A stretch of 64,000 nt of DNA from Pseudomonadota bacterium (GCA_024228935.1 JAAESX010000280.1:1-64000); one strand, 5' to 3'. Shown: positions 20,165 to 29,703, counted from the first letter of the stretch. Numbers and translations: made by a program. Notes: generated by a model from the letters alone, not told the origin.

Positions 20165-20869
20165 CTACCCTCGGATCGCCGATCTGATGGTCTGCAGCTC
20201 GTTCCGGTAGAGCTCCCCGCCGACCCGACCCTTCGGGTTGATCAGCAGCGACCCGACGTCGGGCTCCTCGACGAGCTTCTTGATCAGGTCGCGTCCGGAG
20301 ATGCGCACATAAGGGAGGCCTCGCGGCTCGAACCAGCTGAGCTCGTCCCAGTCCGAGAAGACGCCCACCACCCGCGTCCCCGAGAGGTCGCCGAACGCCC
20401 GGCCCACGCCGTCCTCGCTCGCGAACAGGAGCGTCGCGTCCATCAAGCGGCGGTACAGCTGGTGCCGGGCCGGCATGTCCCGGTCCTTCGACAGCACCCG
20501 GATCGCCTCCAGGAGCACCGGGTTCTGCGTGGGCTCGCGGTCGCCCAGCGTCATTGACAACGTCACCTCGGCGTCGCCGTAGACCTGCTTCATCAGCGAC
20601 GTCAGCTCTTCGGCGAGCCCTTCGACCGGGCCGCGGCGGGCCAGCGTCCGACTCCGGGGCCGTGAGGCGAAGCCGGCGTGGCGCAGATGGGCCACCGACT
20701 CGAGCGCGAGCGGCTCGTCCAGGTAGTGACTGGCCGCCGCTTCCACCTCGACCTCGTCGACGTGTTTCGCACCGTGAACGACGAACCATCCCCGTCCCCC
20801 CTGGATCACCAGCCGATTGTGGTCCCCTCCCGCGGTCGGTAGCTGCGTCAGTGCCTCGTGAAGCGTCAT
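20165..20869 (-). CDS. SseB-like domain protein
   Basis: 234 aa. The C-terminal half matches the SseB/enhanced serine sensitivity fold: LYRRLMDATLLFASED near residue 145, TRVVGVFSDWDELSWFEPRG, ISGRDLIKKLV and SLLINPKGRVGGELYRNEL. The N-terminal half (residues 1-120) is an acidic alpha/beta domain, with SHYLDEPLALESVAHLRHAGF and LMKQVYGDAEVTLSM, that may be a type III chaperone-like or TY-family fold. No signal peptide; cytoplasmic. The ATG at 20869 has TATCGG 6 nt upstream and no good ribosome site. Divergent from the nqr operon. Cellular role unknown. Confidence 0.65.
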   Translation of the reverse strand: MTLHEALTQLPTAGGDHNRLVIQGGRGWFVVHGAKHVDEVEVEAAASHYLDEPLALESVAHLRHAGFASRPRSRTLARRGPVEGLAEELTSLMKQVYGDAEVTLSMTLGDREPTQNPVLLEAIRVLSKDRDMPARHQLYRRLMDATLLFASEDGVGRAFGDLSGTRVVGVFSDWDELSWFEPRGLPYVRISGRDLIKKLVEEPDVGSLLINPKGRVGGELYRNELQTIRSAIRG

Positions 20870-20897
20870 GCATTCCCGATAGCCCAAACCGCCTCCT

Positions 20898-20910
20898 CGC
20901 GATATTCGCG
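20898..20910. promoter_or_regulatory. Palindrome CGCGATATTCGCG upstream of nqrA
   Basis: The arms CGCGA/TCGCG flank TAT, 48 nt before the nqrA start and 28 nt before the divergent sseB-like start. GATATT or TATTCG could be a -10 for nqrA and the palindrome an operator. No convincing -35. Purely positional evidence. Confidence 0.3.
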
Positions 20911-20958
20911 CGCGTCCAGGGGCTGGTCTTTCAGCCTGTGATCGGGAGAACGCCACGC

Positions 20959-22329
20959 ATGGCAGTGCACCGCATCAAGAGGGGACTCGACGTCCCCATC
21001 ACCGGCGCTCCCGCGCAGCAGGTCGAGGCGGCACCGGCCGTCGAGCGTGTTGCGGTGGTCGCGTCCGACTTCGTGGGGCTCAAGCCGCGCATGGGCGTCG
21101 ACGTCGGCGACGTGGTCAAGCGTGGCCAGCCGCTGTTCGAGGACCGCAAGCGGGAAGGGGTGGTGCACACCGCTCCGGCCGCGGGCACCATCCTGGCGAT
21201 CCACCGGGGCGCGAAGCGCGCGTTCATCTCGATGGTCATCGAGCTGTCGGACAACGAGAAGGCCGGAGGCGCGAGCGACAGCGAGTTCCAGTCTTTCGGG
21301 GCGTTCACGGGCGACGCGGTCGCCGAGCTGTCTGGGGACCAGGTCCGCGACCTGCTCGTCGAGTCGGGCCTCTGGACCGCGCTGCGGACCCGCCCGTTCA
21401 GCCGGGTTCCGAACACGACGGACGAGCCGAAGAGCATCTTCGTCACGGCCATCGACACGAACCCGAACGCGCCCGAGGTCGAGGCGGTCCTCGCGGGACA
21501 CGAGGACGACTTCGCCGCTGGCGTCGCCGCGCTCGGCAAGCTGGCCTCGAAGGTGTTCGTCTGCACGAAGGCGGGCTCGTCGGTCAAGGCCGCTGGAGCG
21601 CAGGTCGAGCAGTTCGAGGGCCCGCACCCCGCCGGACTCGTCGGCACGCACATCCATACGCTGGACCCCGCGAGCCGCAGCCACACGGTCTGGCACGCCG
21701 GGTACCAGGACGTCATCAGCATCGGGGCGCTGTTCCGCACCGGGAAGCTGACCGTCCGCCGCGTCGTCGCCCTGTGCGGCCCCGCGGTGAAGAAGCCCCG
21801 TCTCCTCGAGACCCGCGTCGGCGCCTCCGTCGACACGCTGGTCGCGGGCGAGCTCACCGACGGCGACCTCCGGGTGCTGTCCGGCTCGGTGCTCGCGGGC
21901 ACCATCGCCTCGGGCGAGCAGGCCGGGTACCTCGGCCGCTACGACAACCAGATCGCCGTCCTCGTCGAGGGTCGCCACCGCGACTTCCTCGGCTGGCTGA
22001 CGCCGGGCATGAACATCTGGTCGACGATGCCGACGTTCCTGTCGGGCCTCCTCCCGGGTGGCAAGAAGTACGACCTGACGACCGCCATGAACGGCTCCCA
22101 CCGCGCGATGACTCCCATCGGTCGGTACGAGAACGTGATGCCGCTCGACATCCTCCCCACCTTCCTCCTCCGCTCGTTGCTCTCCGGCGACCTCGAGCGA
22201 GCGGAACAGCTCGGCGCGCTCGAGCTGGACGAGGAAGACCTGGCCCTCTGCTCCGTCGTCTGCCCCAACAAGCAGACGTACGGTCCGGAGCTGCGCAAGG
22301 TGCTCTCCACCATCGAGGCGGAAGGCTGA
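20959..22329 (+). CDS. nqrA: Na+-translocating NADH:quinone oxidoreductase subunit A
   Basis: 456 aa, typical of NqrA, the peripheral subunit that lines the quinone site. The start HRIKRGLDVPITGAP and later GIDVEV-like GMDVGDVVKRGQPLF, PFSRVP, FVTAIDTNPNAP, THIHTLDPAS and LRVLSGSVLAGT all fit the family. ATG is preceded at 8 nt by GGGAGAA. First gene of nqrABCDEF-apbE; its stop and the nqrB start share one base (TGATG). The complex oxidises NADH, reduces ubiquinone and pumps Na+ out. Confidence 0.96.
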   Translation: MAVHRIKRGLDVPITGAPAQQVEAAPAVERVAVVASDFVGLKPRMGVDVGDVVKRGQPLFEDRKREGVVHTAPAAGTILAIHRGAKRAFISMVIELSDNEKAGGASDSEFQSFGAFTGDAVAELSGDQVRDLLVESGLWTALRTRPFSRVPNTTDEPKSIFVTAIDTNPNAPEVEAVLAGHEDDFAAGVAALGKLASKVFVCTKAGSSVKAAGAQVEQFEGPHPAGLVGTHIHTLDPASRSHTVWHAGYQDVISIGALFRTGKLTVRRVVALCGPAVKKPRLLETRVGASVDTLVAGELTDGDLRVLSGSVLAGTIASGEQAGYLGRYDNQIAVLVEGRHRDFLGWLTPGMNIWSTMPTFLSGLLPGGKKYDLTTAMNGSHRAMTPIGRYENVMPLDILPTFLLRSLLSGDLERAEQLGALELDEEDLALCSVVCPNKQTYGPELRKVLSTIEAEG

Positions 22330-23534
22330 TGAAGTTCCTTCGCGACAAGCTCGACGCCGTCGAGCCGCTCTTCCTCAAGGGCGGCAAGCTGGAGCAGTGG
22401 TACGCGCTGTTCGAGATGGCGGACACGTTCCTCTTCACGCCAGGTCTCGTCACCGAGAAGGGCGCTCACATCCGGGACTACCTGGATCAGAAGCGCATGA
22501 TGATCACCGTCGCGTTCGCCCTCGGGCCCGCGATGATGTTCGGCGTCTACAACATCGGGTACCAGGCCGCGGTCGCCAGCGAGGCCGGAGCCGAGCTCCG
22601 GACCGACTGGCAGACCGAGCTCTTCACGTCGATGGGCTTTGTGCTCCAAAGCGGTGACCATGTCGCCAACGTGATGTACGGGCTGGCCTACTTCATCCCC
22701 ATCTTCCTGGTCGTCCACATCGTGGGCGGGTTCTGGGAGGGGCTGTTCGCCACCGTCCGGAAGCACGAGATCAACGAGGGCTTCCTCGTCACCGGTGCGC
22801 TCTTCCCGCTGCTGTGCCCCCCGACCATCCCGCTGTGGCAGGTCGCGCTGGGCATCACGTTCGGCGTCGTCGTCGGCAAGGAGCTCTTCGGAGGCACCGG
22901 CCGCAACGTGCTGAACCCGGCGCTGACCGGCCGAGCGTTCCTGTTCTTCGCCTACCCAGCGGAGATCTCGGGTGACAAGGTCTGGATCGCCGCGGCGGAC
23001 AGCTGGTCTGGAGCCACCCACCTCGGCAGCGCCGCGGTGACCGAGGGCTACCTGGCGACGCAGAACTGGATGGACGCCTTCATCGGCTTCGTCCCGGGCT
23101 CGATCGGCGAGGTCAGCGCGGTCGCGTGTCTCGCCGGCGCGCTGTTGCTCATCGTCACCCGGGTCGGCAGCTGGCACGTCATCGTGGCCGGCCTCGTCGG
23201 CACGGCCTGCATGGCGTTCCTGCTGAACGCCATCGGCTCGGAAACGAACCCGATGTTCGACGTGCCGTTCCACTGGCACATCGTGCTCGGTGGCTACGCA
23301 TTCGGCCTCGCCTTCATGGCGACGGACCCGGTGTCGAGCTCGTACACCTGCCAGGGGAAGCTGGCCTACGGCTTCCTCATCGGCGTGCTCGTCGTCCTCA
23401 TCCGCGTGGTCAACCCGGCCTACCCGGAAGGGATGATGCTCGCGATCCTGTTCATGAACCTCTTCGCTCCGCTCCTCGACCACTTCGTCGTCCAGCGGAA
23501 CATCAAGCGGAGGCTCGCTCGCTATGCAGCGTAA
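22329..23534 (+). CDS. nqrB: Na+-NQR subunit B
   Basis: 401 aa integral membrane subunit with about ten hydrophobic helices. The covalent FMN site SGAT is present with Thr 230 as the attachment residue, and GTGRNVLNPALTGRAFLFF and MATDPVSSSYTCQGK are family signatures. NqrB forms the Na+ path and carries riboflavin and FMN. It overlaps nqrA by one base and nqrC by 11 bases. Confidence 0.96.
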   Translation: MKFLRDKLDAVEPLFLKGGKLEQWYALFEMADTFLFTPGLVTEKGAHIRDYLDQKRMMITVAFALGPAMMFGVYNIGYQAAVASEAGAELRTDWQTELFTSMGFVLQSGDHVANVMYGLAYFIPIFLVVHIVGGFWEGLFATVRKHEINEGFLVTGALFPLLCPPTIPLWQVALGITFGVVVGKELFGGTGRNVLNPALTGRAFLFFAYPAEISGDKVWIAAADSWSGATHLGSAAVTEGYLATQNWMDAFIGFVPGSIGEVSAVACLAGALLLIVTRVGSWHVIVAGLVGTACMAFLLNAIGSETNPMFDVPFHWHIVLGGYAFGLAFMATDPVSSSYTCQGKLAYGFLIGVLVVLIRVVNPAYPEGMMLAILFMNLFAPLLDHFVVQRNIKRRLARYAA

Positions 23535-24297
23535 TTCCACCGGCTACACCATCGGCTTCGCCGCGGTGGTCTGTCTCGTCGCGTCCCTGTTCGTGTCCGG
23601 CCTGGCCGTCGCGCTCAAGGACCTGCAGGACGCGAACGCCGCCGCGGACAAGCAGAAGAAGGTCCTCATCGTCGCGGGCCTCCTCGACGAGAAGGCCAAG
23701 CCCTCCAATGAAGAGGTCGAGGCGCTGTTCGTCGAGAACATCACGCCTCGCATCGTCGACATGTCCACCGGCGAGTACGCCGACGACGCCGTCGATCTGG
23801 CCAGCTACGACCAGAGGGACGCCGCCAAGGACCCGGCAATGAGCTTCGCAGTCGCGGAGAACAAGGCCAAGGTCAAGGCCATGCCGAACCACGCGGTCAT
23901 CTACGAGATCAAGGACGACGCCGGCACGCTCGAGCAGGTCATCCTGCCGATCCACGGCCCCGGGCTGTGGTCGACGCTGTACGGGTTCATCGCGCTCGAG
24001 CCCGACGGCAACACCGTGAAGGGCATCACCTTCTACGAGCACGCCGAGACCCCCGGTCTGGGCGGCGAGGTCGACAACGTGCGGTGGAAGTCCGGCTGGG
24101 AAGGCAAGAAGGTCTTCGACGGCTCGGGCAACGTCGCGCTGCGGGTGGTCAAGGGCAAGGCCGCCGCTGACTCCCCGCATGACGTCGACGGGCTCTCCGG
24201 GGCGACGCTCACCGCGAATGGCGTGACCTACACCGTGGACTTCTGGATGGGCGAGCACGCTTTCGGTCCCTTCATCACCAAGAACCTGAGGGGCTGA
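23524..24297 (+). CDS. nqrC: Na+-NQR subunit C
   Basis: 257 aa. One N-terminal membrane helix (TIGFAAVVCLVASLFVSGLA) anchors a periplasmic FMN-binding domain. The flavinylation motif is GLSGATLTANGV with Thr 228. GPGLWSTLYGFIAL and HAETPGLGGEVDN are conserved in NqrC. FMN on this Thr would be attached by the ApbE encoded at the end of the operon. Begins 11 nt before the end of nqrB. Confidence 0.96.
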   Translation: MQRNSTGYTIGFAAVVCLVASLFVSGLAVALKDLQDANAAADKQKKVLIVAGLLDEKAKPSNEEVEALFVENITPRIVDMSTGEYADDAVDLASYDQRDAAKDPAMSFAVAENKAKVKAMPNHAVIYEIKDDAGTLEQVILPIHGPGLWSTLYGFIALEPDGNTVKGITFYEHAETPGLGGEVDNVRWKSGWEGKKVFDGSGNVALRVVKGKAAADSPHDVDGLSGATLTANGVTYTVDFWMGEHAFGPFITKNLRG

Positions 24298-24298
24298 C

Positions 24299-24943
24299 AT
24301 GAGTGCAGAGCACGGAGTCTTCGGGAAGAAGCAGCGCGAAGCGCTGATCGACCCGCTCTTCAACAACAACCCGGTCGCGCTCCAGGTCCTGGGCATCTGC
24401 TCGGCCCTGGCGGTCACGACCAAGATGGAGACCGCGCTGGTCATGAGCGTCGCGCTCACGGCCGTCTGCATGTTCTCGAACATCCTGGTCTCGCTGATTC
24501 GGAACCACATCCCGTCCAGCATCCGCATCGTCATCCAGCTGACCATCATCGCCAGCCTGGTCATCATCGCGGACCAGCTGCTGAAGGCCTACCTGTTCGA
24601 CGTGAGCAAGCAGCTCTCGGTGTTCGTCGGCCTCATCATCACGAACTGCATCGTCATGGGCCGCGCCGAGGCCTACGCCATGCAGAACGGGCCGGTGCTC
24701 GCCGCGTACGACGGCGTCGGCAACGGGCTCGGCTACAGCGCCGTGCTCATCTTCGTCGCGTTCTTCCGCGAGCTGCTCGGTAGCGGCAAGCTCATGGGCT
24801 TCGAGGTCTTCACCCTCGCCACGGAGGGTGGCTGGTACACCCCCAACGGCCTGATGGTGCTGGCCCCCGGGGCGTTCTTCCTCATCGGGTTCTTCATCTG
24901 GGGCCTTCGGGTCTGGAAGCCCGACCAGATCGAGGCCGAGTAG
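24299..24943 (+). CDS. nqrD: Na+-NQR subunit D
   Basis: 214 aa, six-helix membrane subunit. NPVALQVLGICSALAVTTKMET opens the protein, and ITNCIVMGRAEAYA lies in the middle. Cys 34 and Cys 117 are at the positions that, with two NqrE cysteines, hold the intramembrane 2Fe-2S centre. The iron-sulfur insertion factor NqrM is encoded at 30655 rather than in this operon. One-base gap from nqrC. Confidence 0.96.
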   Translation: MSAEHGVFGKKQREALIDPLFNNNPVALQVLGICSALAVTTKMETALVMSVALTAVCMFSNILVSLIRNHIPSSIRIVIQLTIIASLVIIADQLLKAYLFDVSKQLSVFVGLIITNCIVMGRAEAYAMQNGPVLAAYDGVGNGLGYSAVLIFVAFFRELLGSGKLMGFEVFTLATEGGWYTPNGLMVLAPGAFFLIGFFIWGLRVWKPDQIEAE

Positions 24944-25561
24944 ATGGAAGCCCTTCTCTCCCTTGCCGTGAAGGCCACGTTCGTCGAGAACATGGCGCTG
25001 GCCTTCTTCCTGGGCATGTGCTCGTTCCTGGCCGTCAGCAAGAAGGTCGAGACTGCCATCGGTCTCGGCGGCGCGGTCATCTTCGTGCTCGTCATCACGT
25101 GCCCGCTGAACAACCTCATCTACACGTACCTGCTCGCCGACGGCGCGCTGGCGTGGACCGGGGTGCCTGCGCTGGCGGAAGCGGACCTGTCGTTCCTGAC
25201 GTTCCTCTCGTTCATCGGGACCATCGCCGCGATGGTCCAGATCGTCGAGATGGTCTTGGACAAGTACGCGCCCGCTCTCTACAACGCGCTGGGCGTGTTC
25301 CTGCCGCTCATCGCCGTGAACTGCGCCATCCTGGGCGCCTCGCTGTTCATGGTCGAGCGCGACTACACCTTCGTCGAGTCCACCGTGTACGGAATCGGCA
25401 GCGGTGTCGGCTGGCTCCTGGCTGTCGTGGCGCTCGCCGCCCTCCGCGAAAAGATGCGGTACAGCGACGTCCCTCCGGCGCTTCGCGGCCTCGGCATCAC
25501 CTTCATCCTCACCGGATTGATGGCCATCGGATTCATGGCCTTCGCCGGCATCTCGCTCTAG
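24944..25561 (+). CDS. nqrE: Na+-NQR subunit E
   Basis: 205 aa, the six-helix partner of NqrD with inverted topology. FVENMALAFFLGMCSFLAVSK and LIAVNCAILGASLFM contain Cys 26 and Cys 127, the expected intramembrane iron-sulfur ligands. It directly follows nqrD with no gap. Confidence 0.96.
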   Translation: MEALLSLAVKATFVENMALAFFLGMCSFLAVSKKVETAIGLGGAVIFVLVITCPLNNLIYTYLLADGALAWTGVPALAEADLSFLTFLSFIGTIAAMVQIVEMVLDKYAPALYNALGVFLPLIAVNCAILGASLFMVERDYTFVESTVYGIGSGVGWLLAVVALAALREKMRYSDVPPALRGLGITFILTGLMAIGFMAFAGISL

Positions 25562-25571
25562 GGGGCCCGAC

Positions 25572-26804
25572 ATGGACTTCATGCTCATCGGTCTCGGCGT
25601 CGGGATGTTCCTGTTCGTCGTCCTGGCGCTCGTCGGCTTCCTCATGGTCGCCAAGAGTCAGCTGGTCAGCGACGCGGACGTCAAGATCATCGTCAACGAC
25701 GACGAGTCCAAGCCGATCACGGCCAAGGCCGGCGGCACGCTGCTCAATACCCTCGCCGAACAGAAGATCTTCATCCCGTCCGCGTGCGGTGGGATGGGGA
25801 GCTGCGGCGTCTGCAAGGTGCACATCCACGAGGGGGGCGGCGCCATGCTGCCCACGGAGAAGGGCTTCATCAGCCGGGGCGAGGCCCGCGACGGCTGCCG
25901 TCTCGCCTGCCAGGTCAAGCTCAAGGGCGACGTCCGCATCGAGGTCGAGCCCGAGATCTTCTCGGTCCGGAAGTGGGAGTGCACGGTCAAGTCGAACCGG
26001 AACGTCGCGACCTTCATCAAGGAGTTCCTGATCTCGCTCCCCGAGGGCGAGTCCGTTCCGTTCCGCGCTGGCGGCTACATTCAGATCGAGTGCCCGCCGC
26101 ACGTCGCCAACTACAAGGACTTCCTCATCGACGAGGAGTACCGGGGCGACTGGGACAAGTTCAACATGTGGCAGTTCGTGTCCAAGGTAGACGAGAAGGT
26201 CGACCGCGCGTACTCGATGGCGAACTACCCGGGTGAAGAGGGCATCATCATGCTCAACATCCGGATCGCCTCGCCTCCGCCGCGTCAGCCGCACCTGCCG
26301 CCGGGCAAGATGTCGTCGTACATCTTCGACCAGAAGCCGGGCGACAAGGTCACCATCAGCGGTCCCTTCGGCGAGTTCTTCGCTCGCGAGACCGACAACG
26401 AGATGGTCTTCATCGGCGGTGGTGCGGGCATGGCGCCCATGCGCTCGCACATCTTCGACCAGTTCAAGCGCATCCACACGCACCGCAAGGTCACGTTCTG
26501 GTACGGCGCCCGGTCCTTCCGCGAGGCCTTCTACCTGGAGGACTTCAACGAGATCCAGGCGGAGAACGACAACTTCCAGTGGTTCATCGCGCTCTCGGAT
26601 GCGCTCCCCGAGGACAACTGGAAGGGGCTCACCGGGTACATCCACCAAGTCGTCCTGGACGAGTACCTGAGCAAGCACCCGTCGCCCGAGGACGTCGAGT
26701 ACTACCTCTGCGGCCCGCCCATCATGAACAAGTGCGTCATCGACATGCTGGCGGACCTGGGCGTCGAGCCCGAGAACGTCATGCTCGACGACTTCGGCGG
26801 TTGA
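25572..26804 (+). CDS. nqrF: Na+-NQR subunit F (NADH dehydrogenase/ferredoxin subunit)
   Basis: 410 aa. N-terminal membrane helix (about 4-26), a 2Fe-2S ferredoxin domain with CGGMGSCGVC (C72, C78, C81) and C113, then an FAD/NADH reductase module with RAYSMANYP (FAD), GGGAGMAPMRSHI (NADH) and the terminal YLCGPPIM. It is the electron entry subunit of the complex. The next gene starts in a TTGA overlap with its stop. Confidence 0.96.
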   Translation: MDFMLIGLGVGMFLFVVLALVGFLMVAKSQLVSDADVKIIVNDDESKPITAKAGGTLLNTLAEQKIFIPSACGGMGSCGVCKVHIHEGGGAMLPTEKGFISRGEARDGCRLACQVKLKGDVRIEVEPEIFSVRKWECTVKSNRNVATFIKEFLISLPEGESVPFRAGGYIQIECPPHVANYKDFLIDEEYRGDWDKFNMWQFVSKVDEKVDRAYSMANYPGEEGIIMLNIRIASPPPRQPHLPPGKMSSYIFDQKPGDKVTISGPFGEFFARETDNEMVFIGGGAGMAPMRSHIFDQFKRIHTHRKVTFWYGARSFREAFYLEDFNEIQAENDNFQWFIALSDALPEDNWKGLTGYIHQVVLDEYLSKHPSPEDVEYYLCGPPIMNKCVIDMLADLGVEPENVMLDDFGG

Positions 26805-27853
26805 TCACTGTCGGAACGAGGGCGCTCCCTGGCGAGCCGCCCAACCCGAAGAAGCTGCTGGTCAGCGCCATCCTGTTGGCGCTGGCCTTCGGCGCTCTGT
26901 GGCTACGGCGCCCGGACTCCGCGCCCGTCAGCACGTCCATCGCCGGCTCGACGATGGGGACGACCTTCGACGTCCGGTTCGCGGGCGAGCTGTCCGAGCA
27001 CCAGTCGAACGTCGCGGCGGGGCTGATCGAGACGGCCCTGGACGACGTCGACCAGGCGATGTCCACGTACAAGCCGGACAGCGAGATCTCGCGCCTGAAC
27101 GAGGCGGGAACGCTGGAGTTCGAGCTGTCACCGGAGACGCTGGGCCTGCTGCGGCTGTCGTTCAGCGTGCACGCGGGGAGCGGAGGCGCATTCGACCCGA
27201 CGGTTGGCCCATTGGTCCGTGCCTGGGGCTTCGGGCCGGATGACCGGGAGTCCCTGCCGTCCGAGGCCGAGGTCCAGGTGCTGCTGCAGGATGTGGGGCT
27301 CGAGCGGCTGCAGCTGTCCGAGACCGGTGTGACCAAGGCGGGGGCCGCGGTCGAGGTGGACCTGTCGGCCATCGCCAAGGGCTACGCGGTCGATCGCGTC
27401 AGCGAGTCGCTGGCCGAGGCCGGGCTGGCGAACCACCTGGTCGAGGTGGGGGGCGAGCTGCGGGCTTCGGGCGTGCGCGACGACGGGACGGCCTGGCGGG
27501 TGGCCATCGACAAGCCGCTGTACGAGGGAAGGGAGTTCCAGCAGGTGCTGGAGCTGACCGGCTCGATGGCGACGAGCGGCGACTACCGGAACTGGGTGCA
27601 GGACGGAGACGTGCGTCGCTCGCACACCATCGATCCGCGCACGGGGTTCCCGGTCGAGCACAGCCTGGCCTCGGTGACCGTGCTGTCGCCGGACTGTGCC
27701 TCGGCGGATGCGTGGGCCACGGCGTTCATGGTGATGGGCGAGGGGAAGGGCCACGTGGTCGCGGAGAACCTGGCCGGGGTCGAGGCGATGTTCCTGGTTC
27801 GGACCGATGCGGGGTTCGAGCGGGTGGTGACGTCGGGGTTTCCTGAGGAGTAG
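26801..27853 (+). CDS. apbE: FAD:protein FMN transferase (ApbE, Nqr flavinylation)
   Basis: 350 aa from TTG overlapping the nqrF stop. An N-terminal anchor (LLVSAILLALAFGALWL) leads to the ApbE domain: STMGTTFDVRF, DPTVGPLVRAWGF, VDLSAIAKGYAVD, VEVGGELRASG and the SGDYRNW...HTIDPRTGFPV end motif that binds metal and FAD. It attaches FMN through a phosphoester to Thr of NqrB and NqrC. No lipobox Cys is visible, so membrane anchoring by the helix is inferred. The TTG start lacks a strong ribosome site; coupling to nqrF is expected. Confidence 0.93.
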   Translation: MITVGTRALPGEPPNPKKLLVSAILLALAFGALWLRRPDSAPVSTSIAGSTMGTTFDVRFAGELSEHQSNVAAGLIETALDDVDQAMSTYKPDSEISRLNEAGTLEFELSPETLGLLRLSFSVHAGSGGAFDPTVGPLVRAWGFGPDDRESLPSEAEVQVLLQDVGLERLQLSETGVTKAGAAVEVDLSAIAKGYAVDRVSESLAEAGLANHLVEVGGELRASGVRDDGTAWRVAIDKPLYEGREFQQVLELTGSMATSGDYRNWVQDGDVRRSHTIDPRTGFPVEHSLASVTVLSPDCASADAWATAFMVMGEGKGHVVAENLAGVEAMFLVRTDAGFERVVTSGFPEE

Positions 27854-27862
27854 GCCGCCGAG

Positions 27863-28639
27863 TCAGTCGCAGAGCTGGTCGGCCAGCTCGGCGAGTGTGG
27901 GGCGTAGTTCCGGCGCGGAGCTCCAGCTCAGCCAGCCGGCCGTGGCTCCAGGCCCTGGCCACGGCATGGTCGCGTCAAACCGCGCGGGAGCGCGGCACAA
28001 GAACCGGTCGTAGGCCTCGCGGTCTTGAACGAAGGTGCGCCCGAGTCGCTCGGCGAGGATGTGGCTCGCCGTGTCCATGCAGGGGGTGTGAGCGAGCTCA
28101 GGGAGCTCGGGACAGACGCTCACGTCGATGATCTTCACCCGGCGGAAGTAGTGCTTGAGCGTGTAGCCCCAGGACTCCGGGCTCGGCTGGTCGAGGTTCG
28201 ACCAGGGCGAGTCGGGCACGTCGGAGCGGAGCCGGAGCTCCGAGGCCTCGAGGATCCTGGGGTGCTCGGTGCTCGACGACTCCCCCGTCTCCAGTCGGAT
28301 GCGCGCTCGCCAGATGTGGTTCGCACACTTCGTGGCGAGCGCCCCGGCGGTGGTGCAGGTCTCCTGTGCGTCGTCGTAGGCGTCGACGGGGTGCAGTCGT
28401 TCGGCGGCGAGAAACAGGCACTCGTCGCGCCAGATGCCCTCGGCGAGCCGGGCGCAGGATGCGTCGGTCGTCGTCGCGGCGATCTCCAGCACGGCCAGGC
28501 GACAGTCCCCGCGCGCCTGTTCACCGCTTGCACGGTCGCAGTGGGCCAGCGCAGTAGTCGGATCGGCGAGCGCGTCGTGGAACGCGCCCGGCGTCGGGTC
28601 GGTGGGGGCGTCGATGCAGGCGACGAACAGGAAGATCAC
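27863..28639 (-). CDS. Putative lipoprotein, unknown function
   Basis: 258 aa from GTG. VIFLFVAC is a minimal lipoprotein signal with Cys 8. The mature part is mostly helical with many Cys/Ala/Arg residues (HCDRASGEQARGDCRLAV, CARLAEGIWRDECLFLAAERL, KCANHIWRARI), reminiscent of myxobacterial proteins with paired-Cys helical repeats. I do not recognise a family. Its GTG overlaps the stop of the FG-GAP gene upstream (GTGA). It ends 9 nt from the convergent apbE. Confidence 0.62.
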   Translation of the reverse strand: MIFLFVACIDAPTDPTPGAFHDALADPTTALAHCDRASGEQARGDCRLAVLEIAATTTDASCARLAEGIWRDECLFLAAERLHPVDAYDDAQETCTTAGALATKCANHIWRARIRLETGESSSTEHPRILEASELRLRSDVPDSPWSNLDQPSPESWGYTLKHYFRRVKIIDVSVCPELPELAHTPCMDTASHILAERLGRTFVQDREAYDRFLCRAPARFDATMPWPGPGATAGWLSWSSAPELRPTLAELADQLCD

Positions 28640-29703
28640 GGAGCGGGCTGTACCACTCGGCCGATGAGCCCGCTCACGCCGAAGACGGCGTCGTCGAAGC
28701 CGTCGCCGTCCAGCTCGGCGGTCGCGGCCGAGAAACCTGCGCCAGCCGAGTCGACCAGCTGGACGTCCGCGTCCGAGACATCGAGCGTGCCTTCGGAAAT
28801 GCCGTAGAACACGGACCCGACCTCGTCGGACGAGCCCACGAGCAAGTCGGCGCTTCCATTCGAGTCGATGTCCGCCGTCGTCAGGCTTCGGCCGAGGTTG
28901 GAGCCGCCCTCGACGACCAGGATGGCGTCGTCTGCGCTCACGACGGCGCCGCTGAAGACGTGGACGCGGGAGTGGGCTCCAGCGCTCACGGCGACATCTG
29001 GGAGCCCGTCCCTGTCCCGGTCCCCGAGGCTTGCGAGGTTCGAGCCGAAGTCGGTCAGCCCCAACGGGCAGGTCGTTTCTGCGTCTCCCGCCGCGAGTGT
29101 GCCTGAGAGGGGGCCACGGAGAACGCGCATGCAGCCGTTGCTGCCGTCGTGGTCACCGAGAAATGGGTCATCGGTTCCGTCCCCATCGCCATCCACGGCC
29201 AGCAATGTGGCCGTCTCTCCAGTGGAGCCGGCCAGACCTGTCACTTCGAATGCCGCCCCGTCGCTGTCCTGGTCGCTCCCGTCGGTGATGCTCCAGCCGA
29301 GAAGCTTGGGCCCTGCGCCAGACTGGTTGGTCGCGATGGCGGTCCCAGCTCCGCTCAGATCGTCGGACCAACCCACGTGATCACCGAGCCGCGTGGGCGC
29401 GACGTCCGTGAGGAGGAGCCCGGCTTCGCTGAGGAGCCCATCCGATGTGAACGGAGAGAATGCGAGGTAGGCGGCGCCGTGGAACTCGAGGACGTTCGGT
29501 ATGCCCACCAGGAGTTCCGGCGCGCCGTCGTCGTTGAGGTCCGAGACCGCGACCACAGCGGTCCCAGCCTTGCCGTCGTCCTCGCCCGCGAGCTCGCCCA
29601 TCTCGTGCACACCCGCGGGCCACGTCGAGGCGATGAGCACCGCGCCATCCCGGTCGTTCTGCGTCGGGGCGCCGACGGCGATGAATCCGTCTGCCATCGC
29701 CAC
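28636..29703 (-). CDS. FG-GAP repeat protein, N terminus uncertain
   Basis: About 355 aa if GTG at 29703 is used. FG-GAP/beta-propeller repeats are clear: FIAVGAPTQNDRDGAVLI, AVSDLNDDGAPELLVGIP, SLGDRDRDGLPDVAVSAG, TADIDSNGSADLLVGSS and AELDGDGFDDAVFGVSG. Homology to the first repeat (GSSFGSSVAMADGF) already begins at about 29735, beyond any usable in-frame start, and no signal sequence is present. The upstream side is occupied by the divergent gene at 29737, so the 5' end looks truncated. It could be a decaying gene or one whose start lies within the neighbour. Confidence 0.6.
   Translation of the reverse strand: MAMADGFIAVGAPTQNDRDGAVLIASTWPAGVHEMGELAGEDDGKAGTAVVAVSDLNDDGAPELLVGIPNVLEFHGAAYLAFSPFTSDGLLSEAGLLLTDVAPTRLGDHVGWSDDLSGAGTAIATNQSGAGPKLLGWSITDGSDQDSDGAAFEVTGLAGSTGETATLLAVDGDGDGTDDPFLGDHDGSNGCMRVLRGPLSGTLAAGDAETTCPLGLTDFGSNLASLGDRDRDGLPDVAVSAGAHSRVHVFSGAVVSADDAILVVEGGSNLGRSLTTADIDSNGSADLLVGSSDEVGSVFYGISEGTLDVSDADVQLVDSAGAGFSAATAELDGDGFDDAVFGVSGLIGRVVQPAP

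Noticed and set aside
20554..20958. An N-terminal extension of NqrA of 135 residues.
   Set aside because: The extension reads through the divergent SseB-like gene; NqrA homology and a GGGAGAA site support the ATG at 20959.
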